Positions 26,463 through 36,438 of a DNA stretch of 64,000 bases are shown here, one piece after another. Origin of the DNA: Hydrogenophaga sp. RAC07 (GTDB lineage: Bacteria > Pseudomonadota > Gammaproteobacteria > Burkholderiales > Burkholderiaceae_C); assembly GCF_001713375.1 (NCBI RefSeq), contig NZ_CP016449.1, positions 1,612,001 through 1,676,000 of the forward strand. Direction: 5' to 3'. Below the pieces are notes generated by a model, which was not told the DNA's origin, made no database searches, and was given only the letters and a program-made list of their open reading frames with translations. Within the stretch, counting starts at the first letter, position 1. Each line of letters begins with the position of its first letter. The translations under genes were made by a program, and so were the position numbers.

Positions 26463-27074
26463 ATGAACGACAAAAGCACGCCTTCAACGAATCAAACGCC
26501 TGCCAAGGCTTCGAACGGTCTCAGCCGTCGGCGATTGGTGCGAGCAGGCCTTGCATCTGCGCCGGTCCTGGCTGCCTTGAAAAGCAATTCCGTATTGGCC
26601 GGGGGGAGCGAACACACCTGTATCCGTCCTTCTTCGTTTTCGTCGTTGAAGCTTGCTGAGATGACGGTCAGCAAAGGCCGTGTCATCCGCGACGACTTTG
26701 AATGCAAATCCCATGGTTACTGGAAGAATCACAACGGAAACCTGACCTCGACTTTCAAGCAAACGCTGTTTCTGGACTCGTCGGTGACGGGCTTCATTGA
26801 GAACCCGGGTGGCGCGTTCACTGGCAAGACGCTGCAAGATGTTCTCGACATGGGAGGCAACCGGAACAACAAGGCCTTGGCGCGTCATGTGGTCGCGGCA
26901 TTCTTGTCGGCAAAGTCTGTGGGTAACGATTCCGAGCGTGTGCTGTTGACCGTCTCCCAGTGCCAGGCGATCTGGAACGGTCAGGGCAATTGGTCGCCTT
27001 TTGCTGGTGCCAATTGGACTCTTGTCGACACCATGAATTATTTCGACAAGGTGTTCGGTCCATCTTTCTTGTGA
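26463..27074 (+). CDS. Secreted protein of unknown function with twin-Arg-type signal and CxSHGYWKNH motif
   Basis: A 203-residue protein with a possible Tat signal (SRRRLVRAGLASAPVLAAL, likely cleavage near VLAGG). The mature part contains ECKSHGYWKNHNG, a Cys/GYWKNH motif seen in diverse bacterial surface proteins, and further Cys in CIRPSS and SQCQAIW. I do not recognise a catalytic domain. It is the first gene of a five-gene cluster with PqqD-like and HprK-like proteins, separated from the next by 11 bases, so it is a candidate target of that system. Confidence 0.75.
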   Translation: MNDKSTPSTNQTPAKASNGLSRRRLVRAGLASAPVLAALKSNSVLAGGSEHTCIRPSSFSSLKLAEMTVSKGRVIRDDFECKSHGYWKNHNGNLTSTFKQTLFLDSSVTGFIENPGGAFTGKTLQDVLDMGGNRNNKALARHVVAAFLSAKSVGNDSERVLLTVSQCQAIWNGQGNWSPFAGANWTLVDTMNYFDKVFGPSFL

Positions 27075-27085
27075 GGGAAAGTGGC

Positions 27086-27364
27086 ATGCAGGTTCGCTGC
27101 CGCTGCCAAAGGCCTCTTGAACTTGCACTCCACGTCTTTGAAGACGGGGTGGCCGTGTTTGATGAACGCGACGGCAGCCTGCATGCACTCAATCCGATCG
27201 CCGGTGAAGCGCTAGGGCACCTGATCTGCAACACGGCATTGTCTGACCTTGAGTTGTTGCGCCTGATTCTGGTGGAAGAACCGATCGAATCCGAACTGGA
27301 ACAGGTTCGCGTCCTGTTGAATGAATTGGTCAGCCTGGGCTTTGCGGAATACACAACGACGTGA
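27086..27364 (+). CDS. HPr-rel-A system PqqD-family peptide chaperone
   Basis: A 92-residue protein (MQVRCRCQRPLELALHVFED) with the PqqD winged-helix pattern: VFDERDGSLHALNPIAGEALGHLI, cited as two parts, and a C-terminal LNELVSLGFAE. PqqD-like domains bind leader peptides of ribosomal peptides. The ATG at 27086 follows GAGGGAAAG and fits family length. Its stop overlaps the GTG start of the kinase. Partner peptide unknown. Confidence 0.82.
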   Translation: MQVRCRCQRPLELALHVFEDGVAVFDERDGSLHALNPIAGEALGHLICNTALSDLELLRLILVEEPIESELEQVRVLLNELVSLGFAEYTTT

Positions 27365-28278
27365 GCCAGCCAACGACCCTGAACGTGTTGTCCTTGCCCG
27401 ATCTGGCCCATCGATTGGCGGAAGATGGGATCGTCCTCAGAGTGCCGCCGTTCGTCATGCAGATCCGCAGTCCCATTCCCGTGGTCGCTGAAGGCTTGCT
27501 GGCCTTGTACGGCGAGAATGAATGGCTTGATGAGGTCGGGACCTTTGCTGATTTTCACGTGGCAGTCCTGACGCAGCACTTGTTGTACAAGAAGCTGTGC
27601 GTGTTCGAGATGGACGGCTTCAAGCCTTTCACGCCACTGGCCTACGGCGAAGCGTTTGCCTTCCTCGAGTGGGGCATGAACTGGTGCATCACCAGCCATT
27701 GCCACAACTGGCTCACCATCCACTCGGCCGTGCTGGAAAAAAATGGTCGTGCCGTGTTGCTGCCAGCGCCCCCCGGATCGGGCAAGAGCACGCTGTGCGC
27801 GGCGCTGATGCTGCACGGCTGGCGGCTGTTGTCCGACGAGATGGCTTTGCTGGATCCGGAGACCGGCCTGGTCACGCCTGCGCCCAGGCCCGTGAGCCTG
27901 AAGAACGCTTCGATTGAGGTCATCCGGCAGCGTGCCCGCGGCTTGAGCTTCGGCCCCACGGCACACGACACGCTCAAGGGCACCGTCGCACACATGCAAG
28001 TGTCGCGCGAGAGCCTGGCGAAGGCACATGTGCCTGCCTTGCCTGCCTGGGTGGTTTTCCCCAAGTACACCAAGGGATCGCCTCTGACGGTGAGCGAGCA
28101 TCCCAAGTCCCAGGCCTTGGTGGAGTTGGCCTCCAACAGTTTCAACCACCACGTGCATGGCCGCACCGGCTTTGAGGCTCTCGCCGCCTTGGTCGAGCGC
28201 TGTGACTGCCACGATCTCGAATACGCGTCGCTGGACGAGGCACTGGCCTGGTTTGACGCCTTGGAGGGTCAGGCATGA
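27361..28278 (+). CDS. HprK-related kinase A
   Basis: A 305-residue protein with an HPr-kinase-like P-loop (PAPPGSGKSTLCAAL, about residues 135-149) and downstream LLSDEMALLDPETG, where the acidic residues can bind Mg. No HPr gene is nearby. TIGR04352-type proteins occur with a PqqD-like protein and nucleotidyltransferase and are thought to modify an unknown substrate. The GTG start at 27361 overlaps the previous stop; its stop overlaps the next start (ATGA). Confidence 0.85.
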   Translation: MSQPTTLNVLSLPDLAHRLAEDGIVLRVPPFVMQIRSPIPVVAEGLLALYGENEWLDEVGTFADFHVAVLTQHLLYKKLCVFEMDGFKPFTPLAYGEAFAFLEWGMNWCITSHCHNWLTIHSAVLEKNGRAVLLPAPPGSGKSTLCAALMLHGWRLLSDEMALLDPETGLVTPAPRPVSLKNASIEVIRQRARGLSFGPTAHDTLKGTVAHMQVSRESLAKAHVPALPAWVVFPKYTKGSPLTVSEHPKSQALVELASNSFNHHVHGRTGFEALAALVERCDCHDLEYASLDEALAWFDALEGQA

Positions 28279-29378
28279 CGCCCCATTCCGTCGCCGTGTT
28301 GCTTGACGCCCTGGTCCGGCCGGCCAGCCTGGCCGAGCTGTCCATGGCGCAGTGGGACTTGCTGGTGCGCCAGGGTCGTCGCGCCGACGTGCTTGCCCGC
28401 GTCGGCGAAAACGCCCGCTTTCATGGTGTGTGGGACGACCTGCCATTGCAGCCCCGCAGGCATCTGGAATCGGCCATGAAGCTGGCGCAGCGCCAGCATG
28501 TGGAGCTGCGCCACGAGGTGCAGGCGATTGCCCGGGCGTTGGCGCCGTTGGACGAGCCAGTGGTGCTGCTCAAGGGCGCCGCTTACGTGCAGGCGGGGCT
28601 GGCCGTTGCGCGTGGGCGCATGGTGTCGGACGTGGACATCCTGGTGCCGCGGGAGCGCCTGACGGAAGTCGAATCTGCCTTGATGATGGCCGGCTGGGTG
28701 CAAACCAACCGCGACGCCTACGACCAGCAGTACTACCGCCAATGGATGCACGAGCTCCCACCGTTGCGCCACGTCAAGCGCGGCTCGGTTCTCGACGTGC
28801 ACCACGCCATCCTGCCGCCGACCGCGCGGCTCAAGCCCGACTCGGCACTGTTGCTTGTGGACTCGGTGGCAGCGGGCGACGATGAGCGCGTTCGTGTGCT
28901 CGCCAGACCCGACATGGTGTTGCACAGCGCCGCACACCTGTTTCATGAGGGCGAGCTGGAGATGGGTTTGCGTGGACTGGTTGACCTCGACGCGCTGTTG
29001 CGCGAGTTCGGCCGCGACCTGGACTTCTGGCCCGCCTTGCAATCGCGGGCCTTGCGGCTTGATCTGGCCGGGCCGCTGTACCTGGCTTTGCGCTATACGC
29101 GCCTGCTGTTGCAGACGCCCGCGCCCGAGGGGTTCGAAACCGAATTGCAGGCGGCTGCGCAACGCCGTGGCGCCGTGATGCCCGAGGGTCTGCAGGATGC
29201 GCTGTTCCTGCGCGCGCTGCGTCCCGACCATGCAACCGCTGCCGACCGCTGGACGCCGCTGGCGCGCGCCATGCTGTACCTGCGCGGACACTGGCTGCGC
29301 ATGCCGCCGGCGTTGCTGGGCTGGCACCTGCTGCGAAAGATGTTCAAAAGCCTGCTCACCCAAAGGACCGCCCCATGA
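28275..29378 (+). CDS. Nucleotidyltransferase family protein of HPr-rel-A cassette
   Basis: A 367-residue protein of the PF14907 (NTP_transf_5) type. The core is VVLLKGAAYVQAGL, then RMVSDVDILVPRE, where the DVD pair is the expected metal-binding motif, and a C-terminal helical region. Such proteins are assumed to transfer a nucleotide to a protein or peptide. It overlaps both neighbours by 4 bases, which strongly supports a single functional unit with the kinase and the protease. Confidence 0.82.
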   Translation: MTPHSVAVLLDALVRPASLAELSMAQWDLLVRQGRRADVLARVGENARFHGVWDDLPLQPRRHLESAMKLAQRQHVELRHEVQAIARALAPLDEPVVLLKGAAYVQAGLAVARGRMVSDVDILVPRERLTEVESALMMAGWVQTNRDAYDQQYYRQWMHELPPLRHVKRGSVLDVHHAILPPTARLKPDSALLLVDSVAAGDDERVRVLARPDMVLHSAAHLFHEGELEMGLRGLVDLDALLREFGRDLDFWPALQSRALRLDLAGPLYLALRYTRLLLQTPAPEGFETELQAAAQRRGAVMPEGLQDALFLRALRPDHATAADRWTPLARAMLYLRGHWLRMPPALLGWHLLRKMFKSLLTQRTAP

Positions 29379-30142
29379 TTCGACGCGAATTCCATCTGGC
29401 AGGTCTCGCAGGGCTGTTTCTGCTGGCAACGTCTCACGTGCAGGCCGGTTTGGCCGAGGCCATCGTCAAGCTCAAACCCTCGGTGGTGTTGATCGGAACC
29501 TTCAAGGCCACCGACAGCCCTCGTTTCCAGCTTCGGGGCACGGGTTTCATCGTGGGCAACGGCCAGTTGGTGGTGACCAACTCGCATGTGCTGCCCGCGC
29601 CCGCAGGGGGCGACGCTCCCGCGCTGGTGGTGCAGGTGCGACAGGCCTCGGGCGAATGGCAGATGCGTCCTGCGGTGATGCTGGAAACCAATCCGGCGGT
29701 CGATCTGGCCCTGCTGCGCATGGAAGGCGCGCCGGGCACGGCCGCCCGGCTCGGCGATTCGAATTCCGTGCGCGAAGGCGACGATCTGGCCTTCATGGGT
29801 TTCCCCATCGGTGGGGTGCTGGGCTTTTCGCCTGTGACGCACCGCGCCACGGTCTCCAGCATCACACCGGCAGCGCTGCCCAGCCCTTCGGCCGGGCGCC
29901 TGAGCGAAATGGCCATCCGCGGACTGCGCAATGGCACTTTCAACATCTTTCAGCTCGATGCCACCGCCTACCCCGGCAACAGCGGCGGACCGCTGTTTCA
30001 CCCCGAGACCGGTGAGGTGCTGGGTGTGCTGAACATGGTGCTGATCAAGGGCACGCGCGAGTCGGCGCTGAGCCAGCCCTCGGGCATTTCGTACGCCATT
30101 CCCGGCGTGCATGTGCGCGAGATGCTGGACCGGCATCGCTGA
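29375..30142 (+). CDS. Trypsin-like serine protease (exported)
   Basis: A 255-residue protein with a signal peptide ([24 protein letters not shown]) and a chymotrypsin-fold domain. The catalytic triad is complete: His71 in VTNSHVL, Asp110 in AVDLALL, Ser203 in GNSGGPLF. There is no PDZ domain, unlike DegP. Translational overlap with the nucleotidyltransferase places it in the HPr-rel-A cassette, where it may process the secreted product of 26463-27074; that is an inference. Confidence 0.87.
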   Translation: MIRREFHLAGLAGLFLLATSHVQAGLAEAIVKLKPSVVLIGTFKATDSPRFQLRGTGFIVGNGQLVVTNSHVLPAPAGGDAPALVVQVRQASGEWQMRPAVMLETNPAVDLALLRMEGAPGTAARLGDSNSVREGDDLAFMGFPIGGVLGFSPVTHRATVSSITPAALPSPSAGRLSEMAIRGLRNGTFNIFQLDATAYPGNSGGPLFHPETGEVLGVLNMVLIKGTRESALSQPSGISYAIPGVHVREMLDRHR

Positions 30143-30155
30143 GGCTGACACTGAC

Positions 30156-31274
30156 ATGAGCCCGAGTCTGGAAAAGGTCGACGCGCTGGTCATCGGTGCC
30201 GGCGTGATCGGGCTTGCGGTGGCGCGCGCGCTGGCGATGGCCGGACGCGAGGTCATGGTGCTGGAGCGCGAGGCCGCGATCGGCACCGGCACCAGCTCGC
30301 GCAACAGCGAGGTGATTCACGCGGGCATCTACTACCCGGCCGGGTCGCTGAAGGCACAGCTGTGTGTGCAAGGGCGCGAGGCGCTCTACGCGTACTGCGC
30401 CGAGCGCGGCATTGCCCACCGACGCTGCGGCAAGCTGATCGTGGCCAACACGCCGTCCCAACTGGCCAGCCTGCCCGGCATCGTGGCCCAGGCGGCCGCC
30501 AACGGTGTGGCGGATCTGGTGTTGCTGAACCAGCAGGAAGCACAGGCCATGGAGGCCCAGCTGCAATGCCTCGGCGCGGTGCATTCGCCATCCACCGGCA
30601 TCGTGGACAGCCACGCGCTCATGCTCGCACTGCAAGGGGACCTGGAGAACCACGGAGGGCTGGTGGCGTGCCACAGCGGTGTTCGTGAACTGGCGGTGAC
30701 GCCGCGGGGCATCCAGGTGGAGTCGCTCGACGGCACACGTCTGCTCGCTCGAACCGTCGTCAACTCGGCGGGGCTGCACGCTTGTGACCTGGCCCGCAAG
30801 ATCCGCGGGTTCAACCCGCGGCTGGTCCCCAAGCCCTGGTATGCCAAGGGCAGCTACTTCACGCTGGCCGGGCGCTCGCCTTTCACGCACCTGATCTACC
30901 CGGCACCCGAGCCCGATGCGCATCTGGCCGGACTCGGTGTGCACCTCACGCTGGACCTGGGTGGTCAGGCCAAGTTCGGACCCGACGTGGAGTGGACTGC
31001 GTCACCCGACGACCTGCAGGTGAACCCCGCGCGTGCCAATGCCTTCTATGCCGAAGTGCGCCGCTACTGGCCCGCCTTGCCCGAAGGCGCCTTGCAGCCG
31101 GGTTACGCGGGCATCCGACCCAAGATCAGCGGGCCACACGAAGCGGCGGCCGACTTCGGCATCCAGGGGGCCGACGAGCACGGCGTGCCCGGTCTGGTGA
31201 ACCTGTTCGGCATCGAATCGCCCGGCCTCACCAGTTGCCTGGCCATTGCCGACCGGGTGGCGGCACTGAGCTGA
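30156..31274 (+). CDS. FAD-dependent oxidoreductase (L-2-hydroxyglutarate dehydrogenase-like)
   Basis: A 372-residue DAO-type flavoenzyme: the N-terminal FAD fold [15 protein letters not shown], then [15 protein letters not shown] and the C-terminal [17 protein letters not shown] and [14 protein letters not shown], both characteristic of the LhgO/YgaF family. It probably oxidises L-2-hydroxyglutarate or a related 2-hydroxy acid, passing electrons to quinone. The ATG at 30156 (14 bases after the protease gene) starts the FAD domain; an upstream start at 30111 overlaps the protease. Its stop abuts the stop of pyrD on the other strand. Confidence 0.87.
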   Translation: MSPSLEKVDALVIGAGVIGLAVARALAMAGREVMVLEREAAIGTGTSSRNSEVIHAGIYYPAGSLKAQLCVQGREALYAYCAERGIAHRRCGKLIVANTPSQLASLPGIVAQAAANGVADLVLLNQQEAQAMEAQLQCLGAVHSPSTGIVDSHALMLALQGDLENHGGLVACHSGVRELAVTPRGIQVESLDGTRLLARTVVNSAGLHACDLARKIRGFNPRLVPKPWYAKGSYFTLAGRSPFTHLIYPAPEPDAHLAGLGVHLTLDLGGQAKFGPDVEWTASPDDLQVNPARANAFYAEVRRYWPALPEGALQPGYAGIRPKISGPHEAAADFGIQGADEHGVPGLVNLFGIESPGLTSCLAIADRVAALS

Positions 31275-32357
31275 TCAGGTGCCCATGGCCTGGATGGCCC
31301 GGGCGGATTCCCACACCAGCGAGGGGCCCTTGTAGATGAGGCCGGTGTAGATCTGGACCAGGTTGGCGCCCGACTGGACCTTGCTCACGGCATCCGCTGC
31401 GCTGAGCACACCGCCCACGCCGATGATGGGGAAGCTCTTGCCCAGGCAGGCGCGCAGCTGGCGGATCACCTGGTTGCTCATCTGCAGCACCGGAGCGCCC
31501 GACAGGCCGCCGGCCTCGTTGGCGTGGTCCATGCCTTTCACCGCGTCGCGGCTGAGTGTGGTGTTGGTGGCGATCACGCCCATGGCGTCCGTGGCTCGGC
31601 CCTCGCTGTCGGTGCCGTAGCGCATCAGCGTGGCTGCAATCACCTCGATCTGCGTGTTGTCCAGATCGGGCGCGATCTTGAGAAACACCGGGATGCGCCG
31701 GCCGTGGCGCTGCGCCAGCAATTCGCGCCGTTCGGCCACCGCACCCAGCAGGGCGTCCAGCGCCGCGTCGCTCTGCAGGCTGCGCAGGTTTTGCGTGTTT
31801 GGGCTGGAGATGTTTACGGTCACGTAGTCGGCGTGCGGGTACACACCGTCGAGGCAGGTGAGGTAGTCGTCGGTGGCCCGCTCGATCGGCGTGCTCGCGT
31901 TCTTGCCGATGTTCAGACCCAGCACCATGGGACTGGCGCCGCCCTGGCTGCGAAAGCGCGCGCGCTGCACGTTGGCGACAAATGCGTCCAGGCCTTCGTT
32001 GTTGAAGCCCAGCCGGTTGATCAGGGCGTTGGCCTTGGGCAGGCGGAACATGCGCGGTTTGGGGTTGCCGCTCTGGCCCAGCGGCGTGACGGTGCCGACC
32101 TCCACGAACCCGAAGCCCATGGCCGCGAGTCCGTCGATGCAGCGGGCGTTCTTGTCGAGGCCCGCCGCCAGACCCACGCGGTTGGGAAACTGGATGCCCG
32201 CCACCGTGTGGGGGTCGTGAATGCGGGGCTCGCTGTACAGGCAGGTCAACGGCGAACGCTGCAGTTTTGCGATGGCACCGAGGGTCAGTTCGTGGGCGGC
32301 TTCGGGGTCCATGCCGAACAGGAAGGGGCGGGCGGCGGCATAGGGCAGAAGCGACAT
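31275..32357 (-). CDS. pyrD: Dihydroorotate dehydrogenase (quinone), class 2
   Basis: A 360-residue membrane-associated enzyme of pyrimidine synthesis that oxidises dihydroorotate with FMN and quinone. It shows the N-terminal helical quinone tunnel ([17 protein letters not shown]), [10 protein letters not shown], the catalytic Ser region [15 protein letters not shown], and the FMN phosphate loop [15 protein letters not shown]. It is divergent from rpiA, with a 38-base gap holding both promoters. Confidence 0.97.
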   Translation of the reverse strand: MSLLPYAAARPFLFGMDPEAAHELTLGAIAKLQRSPLTCLYSEPRIHDPHTVAGIQFPNRVGLAAGLDKNARCIDGLAAMGFGFVEVGTVTPLGQSGNPKPRMFRLPKANALINRLGFNNEGLDAFVANVQRARFRSQGGASPMVLGLNIGKNASTPIERATDDYLTCLDGVYPHADYVTVNISSPNTQNLRSLQSDAALDALLGAVAERRELLAQRHGRRIPVFLKIAPDLDNTQIEVIAATLMRYGTDSEGRATDAMGVIATNTTLSRDAVKGMDHANEAGGLSGAPVLQMSNQVIRQLRACLGKSFPIIGVGGVLSAADAVSKVQSGANLVQIYTGLIYKGPSLVWESARAIQAMGT

Positions 32358-32395
32358 CGGATAATCCAGGGCTGTTGTTTCACCGATTGTCTCAA

Positions 32396-33067
32396 ATGAC
32401 CCAAGACGAACTCAAAGCACTGGTTGGCCAGGCGGCCCTGCAATACGTGACCCCCGGCGAGATCGTGGGGGTGGGCACCGGCTCCACCGTCAACAAGTTC
32501 ATCGACGCACTGGCCAGCATCAAGGACCAGATCCCCGGCGCTGTGTCCAGCTCCGAGGCCTCCACCGCGCGCTTGAAAGCCCTGGGCATTGCCGTGTTTG
32601 AGGCCAACGAGGTCGGTGAACTGTCGGTCTACATCGACGGCGCCGACGAGATCGACGCCCAGGGCCACATGGTCAAGGGCGGTGGTGCCGCGCTCACGCG
32701 CGAGAAGATCGTGGCGGCGCAGTCGCGCCGCTTCGTCTGCATCGCCGACGAATCGAAACTGGTGAAAGCGCTGGGCGCGTTTCCACTGCCCGTGGAAGTC
32801 ATTCCGATGGCCACCGCGCGTCTGGTGCGCCAGTTCGCTGCCATGGGCGGTCAGGCCCGTGTTCGCATGAAAGACGGCGCGCCGCTGGTGACCGACAACG
32901 GCCAGCACATCCTGGACGTGACCGGACTGCAGATCGCCGACCCGCTGGCGTTCGAGAGCCAGGTCAACCAGTGGCCTGGCGTGGTGACCGTGGGCGTGTT
33001 CGCCCACCAAAAGGCGAGCGTGTGCCTGTTGGGCACGTCGGATGGCGTGAAGACGCTGACGTTTTAA
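32396..33067 (+). CDS. rpiA: Ribose-5-phosphate isomerase A
   Basis: A 223-residue enzyme interconverting ribulose-5-phosphate and ribose-5-phosphate. The motifs are [13 protein letters not shown] (phosphate loop), YIDGADEID (catalytic Asp) and [11 protein letters not shown] (catalytic Lys). The ATG at 32396 gives the normal family length; an upstream in-frame start at 32267 would overlap pyrD. A single-gene unit facing a convergent gene. Confidence 0.97.
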   Translation: MTQDELKALVGQAALQYVTPGEIVGVGTGSTVNKFIDALASIKDQIPGAVSSSEASTARLKALGIAVFEANEVGELSVYIDGADEIDAQGHMVKGGGAALTREKIVAAQSRRFVCIADESKLVKALGAFPLPVEVIPMATARLVRQFAAMGGQARVRMKDGAPLVTDNGQHILDVTGLQIADPLAFESQVNQWPGVVTVGVFAHQKASVCLLGTSDGVKTLTF

Positions 33068-33092
33068 GTCTAAGTCGGCGCCCGACGCCGGG

Positions 33093-33740
33093 TCAGAAGC
33101 GGATGCCGGCGGGGTTGGTCACCGGGGGCGCCACCGACGGTGCCGGTGCCTCGACCGGTTGCGTCTGCGCCGTGGTGGCTGGTGCAGGTGCTGCAACTGG
33201 GGCCACCGCCACCAGGGGTGTGGGGGCAGCGCGCCGGTAGGCGCTGGGCAGGGCCGACTGTTTGGGGTAGCCGGCTGCGTCGAGGAACTGGGTCCACTCG
33301 CCGTCCGAATACCCTTTGATCTGCTGGCTGCCGATGGTCACGAAGGGCAACGAACTCTGGCCGCTCAGTCGTTTGAGCGCCTCGGCGTCCTCGAAGGTGG
33401 TGATGGTCTTTTCGCTGTAGGGAATGCCGCGCGCGTTGAGCAGGTTGCGCCCGCTGTTGCAAGGTGCGCACTCGGGGCTGGTGTAGAGCACCACGGGGTA
33501 GCGGCTGGCGACCTGGCGCAGTTCAAACGGCAACTGGGCACTGGCGCCACCGCCCGCACCGGAAGATCCCGACGCCACCGGGCGCGCGTTGGCTGCGGGC
33601 GGTGGCTGGTCCGAATAGCTCACCCGGCCATCGGGCCCGACGATGCGGTACACGCCCTGGGCCAGGGCAGAGACGGACACCAGACCCAGCACGAGACCGA
33701 GCGCGGCCATGCGCAAGTGGGGGGGAGTGAAGATGTTCAT
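33093..33740 (-). CDS. DUF4124 and glutaredoxin-like domain protein (exported)
   Basis: A 215-residue protein with a signal peptide (MNIFTPPHLRMAALGLVLGL), a DUF4124 segment (GVYRIVGPDGRVSYSDQPP), a glutaredoxin/thioredoxin fold with redox motif CAPC in YTSPECAPCNSG plus cis-Pro SLPFVTIG, and a Pro/Ala-rich tail. The periplasmic location suggests a disulfide role. The ATG at 33740 was chosen because the signal peptide starts there. It lies 31 bases downstream of prlC and may be co-transcribed with it. Confidence 0.85.
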   Translation of the reverse strand: MNIFTPPHLRMAALGLVLGLVSVSALAQGVYRIVGPDGRVSYSDQPPPAANARPVASGSSGAGGGASAQLPFELRQVASRYPVVLYTSPECAPCNSGRNLLNARGIPYSEKTITTFEDAEALKRLSGQSSLPFVTIGSQQIKGYSDGEWTQFLDAAGYPKQSALPSAYRRAAPTPLVAVAPVAAPAPATTAQTQPVEAPAPSVAPPVTNPAGIRF

Positions 33741-33771
33741 GTCGACTCCTATCGGCAAGCAAGGAAACAAA

Positions 33772-35853
33772 TCAAGCCATGCCCTGGTGACGCAACAGGG
33801 CTTCAATGCTGGGTTCGCGGCCCCGGAAGGCCTTGAACGAGTCCATGGCCGGGCGGCTGCCACCGGCTTCCAGGATCGCTTCACGATAGCGGCGGCCGGT
33901 GGCCACGTCCAGCGTGCTGCGGCCGTTTTGCTGTGCGGCTTCCTCGAACGCCGCGTAGGCGTCCGCCGACAGCACCTCGGCCCACTTGTAGCTGTAGTAG
34001 CCGGCCGAGTAGCCGCCGGCAAAGATGTGGCTGAAGGTGTGGGGCGAGCGGCTGTAGGCGGGGGGCTGCAACACCGCCACCTCGTCGCGCACCTGTTGTT
34101 GCAAAGCGAGGATGGCCTCGCCGCTGGTGGCGGGCTGGGGCAGGCTGTGCAACAGCATGTCGAACAGCGAAAACTCCACCTGGCGCAGCGTTTGCAGCCC
34201 GCTCTGGTAGTTCTTGGCGGCCAGCATCTTGTCGAACAGCGCGCGCGGCAGCGGCTCGCCAGTGTCCACGTGGGCCGTCATGTGCTTGAGCACGTCCCAC
34301 TCCCAGCAGAAGTTCTCCATGAACTGGCTGGGCAATTCCACTGCGTCCCATTCCACGCCGCTGATGCCGGACACATCGCGCTCATTCACTTGCGTGAGCA
34401 TGTGGTGCAGTCCGTGGCCGAACTCGTGGAAGAGGGTGATCACGTCGTCGTGGGTCAGCAGCGCGGGCTTGCCGTTCACGCCTTCGGCGAAGTTGCAGAC
34501 CAGGTGCGCCACCGGCGTCTGCAGCGCGCCGGTGTCGGGGCGCAGCCAGCGGGCGCGCACGTCGTCCATCCAGGCGCCGCCGCGCTTGCCGTTGCGCGCA
34601 GCCGGGTCCAGGTAGAACTGGCCGACCAGCTCGGTGCCTTGGGGGCCCGAGCGTTCGATACGGTAGAACTCAACGCTCGCGTTCCACACCGGTGCCTGGT
34701 CGCGGCGGATGGCCACCTCGAACAGGGTCTCGACGATCTGGAACAGGCCGGCCAGCACCTTGGGCGCTGTGAAATAGGGTTTGACTTCCTGCTCGCTGAA
34801 GGCGTAGCGCGCTTCCTTGAGTTTTTCGCCGATGTAGGGCCAATCCCAGGCCTGAGGGTCGCTCAAACCGAGGTCGCTGGCAGCAAAGGCGCGCAGGTCG
34901 GCCAGGTCTTTTTCGGCGTGGGGGCGGGCCTTGGTGCCCAGGTCGCGCAGGAAGGCCACCACCTGCTCGGGCGATTCGGCCATCTTGGGCACCAGCGACA
35001 CGTCGGCGTAGTGCCGGTAACCCAGCAACTGCGCCTCTTCGTGCCGCAGGGCCAGCAGCTCGCCCATGATGGCGGCGTTGTCGAACTTGACCGCATCGCC
35101 TTCGGCCTGGTCGCTGGCGCGGGTGGCGTAGGCGCGGTAGAGCTTCTCGCGCAGCGGGCTGCTGTGGGCGAACTGCATCACAGGCAAATAGCACGGCATC
35201 TTCAGGGTGAGCTTGTGGCCGGTCTTGCCTTCGGCCAGCGCGGCGGCGGCGGTGGACTGCACCACGTCGTCGGGCACGCCGGCGAGTTCGTCTGTCGTCA
35301 CATACAGCGCGAAGGCGTCGGTGGCATCGAGGGCGTTTTCGCTGAATTTCTGTCCCAGTTCGGCCTGGCGCTCCTGCAGCCACGCAAAACGGACCTTGGC
35401 CTCGCCCTGCAGATCGGCGCCGCCCAGCACGAAGCCGCGCATGGCGTTGTGGTGGGCGCGGGCCTGTTCTCTGGTCAGGCTGGCCGGGTCCATGGACTTG
35501 TACTTGGCGTACAGGCGCTCGTCGGCTCCCAGACGGGTCCAGAATTCGGTGACCTTGGGCAGCGCTTCGTTGTACGCGGCGCGCAGTTCGGGGGTGTCGG
35601 CCACGCTGTTGAGGTGGCTCACGGCGCCCCAGGCGCGCGACAGGCGCTCGGTCGGCACGTCCAGGGTTTGCGACATGCGCTTCCAGTCGGCGGGGAAGTC
35701 GCTGGCCGTCACCGCTTCCAGCGCAACGCTGGAAGCCTGCATCAGTTCGTCAATGGCCGGACCCACCAGCGCAGGCGTGATGGCATCGAACAGGGGCAGG
35801 TCGTCGAAGTTGAGCAGGGGGTTTTGGGCGAAGGGGGCGGTACGGTCGTTCAT
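33772..35853 (-). CDS. prlC: M3-family metallopeptidase (oligopeptidase A)
   Basis: A 693-residue cytosolic zinc oligopeptidase with the active-site motif HEFGHGLHH (near residue 480) and the downstream Glu region. GVEWDAVELPSQFMENF and FAGGYSAGYYSYKWAEV are typical of PrlC/thimet-type enzymes. It degrades short peptides, including signal-peptide remnants. Length is normal. It is divergent from the small gene at 35924 only in name; both are on the minus strand with a 70-base gap. Confidence 0.95.
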   Translation of the reverse strand: MNDRTAPFAQNPLLNFDDLPLFDAITPALVGPAIDELMQASSVALEAVTASDFPADWKRMSQTLDVPTERLSRAWGAVSHLNSVADTPELRAAYNEALPKVTEFWTRLGADERLYAKYKSMDPASLTREQARAHHNAMRGFVLGGADLQGEAKVRFAWLQERQAELGQKFSENALDATDAFALYVTTDELAGVPDDVVQSTAAAALAEGKTGHKLTLKMPCYLPVMQFAHSSPLREKLYRAYATRASDQAEGDAVKFDNAAIMGELLALRHEEAQLLGYRHYADVSLVPKMAESPEQVVAFLRDLGTKARPHAEKDLADLRAFAASDLGLSDPQAWDWPYIGEKLKEARYAFSEQEVKPYFTAPKVLAGLFQIVETLFEVAIRRDQAPVWNASVEFYRIERSGPQGTELVGQFYLDPAARNGKRGGAWMDDVRARWLRPDTGALQTPVAHLVCNFAEGVNGKPALLTHDDVITLFHEFGHGLHHMLTQVNERDVSGISGVEWDAVELPSQFMENFCWEWDVLKHMTAHVDTGEPLPRALFDKMLAAKNYQSGLQTLRQVEFSLFDMLLHSLPQPATSGEAILALQQQVRDEVAVLQPPAYSRSPHTFSHIFAGGYSAGYYSYKWAEVLSADAYAAFEEAAQQNGRSTLDVATGRRYREAILEAGGSRPAMDSFKAFRGREPSIEALLRHQGMA

Positions 35854-35923
35854 GCGTTCTCAGATGTGGCGCTGGGGGTGAAGTTCAAGCCGCGACGGCA
35901 TGAACGAACGTCGGGCTTGGCTG

Positions 35924-36400
35924 TTACTGCGATTGGGCGCTCTTCTTCACGCTCTTTTTCATGACCTTGGCCCGCTTGATCTGGCCGCCGGTGGTCAGGC
36001 GCTGGTTGCCCAGCACGCGCACCACCTTCACCTCGGGGCGCTGGCCGCCGCGTTTGCTGAACTTCAGCACCTTCACGTCGCGCGGGCCTGGCATGCGGTC
36101 TTCGTCGACCACCTTGACCTTCTCTTCCACAGGGCGCCAGAGCACCAGCAGTTTGCCGATGTGCTGGATGGGTGCGGCGTCGAGCTCGTCGGCCAGGGTG
36201 TGCAGCATGGCCTCGCGGGCGACACGGTCATCGCTGAGCACGCGGACCTTGATCAGGCCGTGCGCCTTGAGCGCCGCCCCGATTTCTTTTTTGACGGCGG
36301 GGCTCAATCCGTCGTTGCCGATGTGGACAACGGGGTCGAGGTGGTGGGCTTCAGCGCGGTGAACTTTGCGCTGGGCGGGCGTGAGTGTGATCTGGGGCAT
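35924..36400 (-). CDS. yhbY: YhbY-family RNA-binding protein (CRM domain)
   Basis: A 158-residue protein: CRM domain in residues 1-100 (LTPAQRKVHRAEAHHLDPVVHIG, cited in part, and GLSPAVKKEIGAALKAHGLI, with the GxxG-like loop), then a basic tail (KRAKVMKKSVKKSA). YhbY binds pre-50S ribosomal particles. The ATG at 36400 gives the usual N-terminus; the upstream start at 36433 is less likely. It is divergent from rlmE, as in many proteobacteria, with a shared 38-base promoter region. Confidence 0.9.
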   Translation of the reverse strand: MPQITLTPAQRKVHRAEAHHLDPVVHIGNDGLSPAVKKEIGAALKAHGLIKVRVLSDDRVAREAMLHTLADELDAAPIQHIGKLLVLWRPVEEKVKVVDEDRMPGPRDVKVLKFSKRGGQRPEVKVVRVLGNQRLTTGGQIKRAKVMKKSVKKSAQSQ

Positions 36401-36438
36401 GGGACAATTATCGTTTACACAGACCTCAGGCAACCCTC

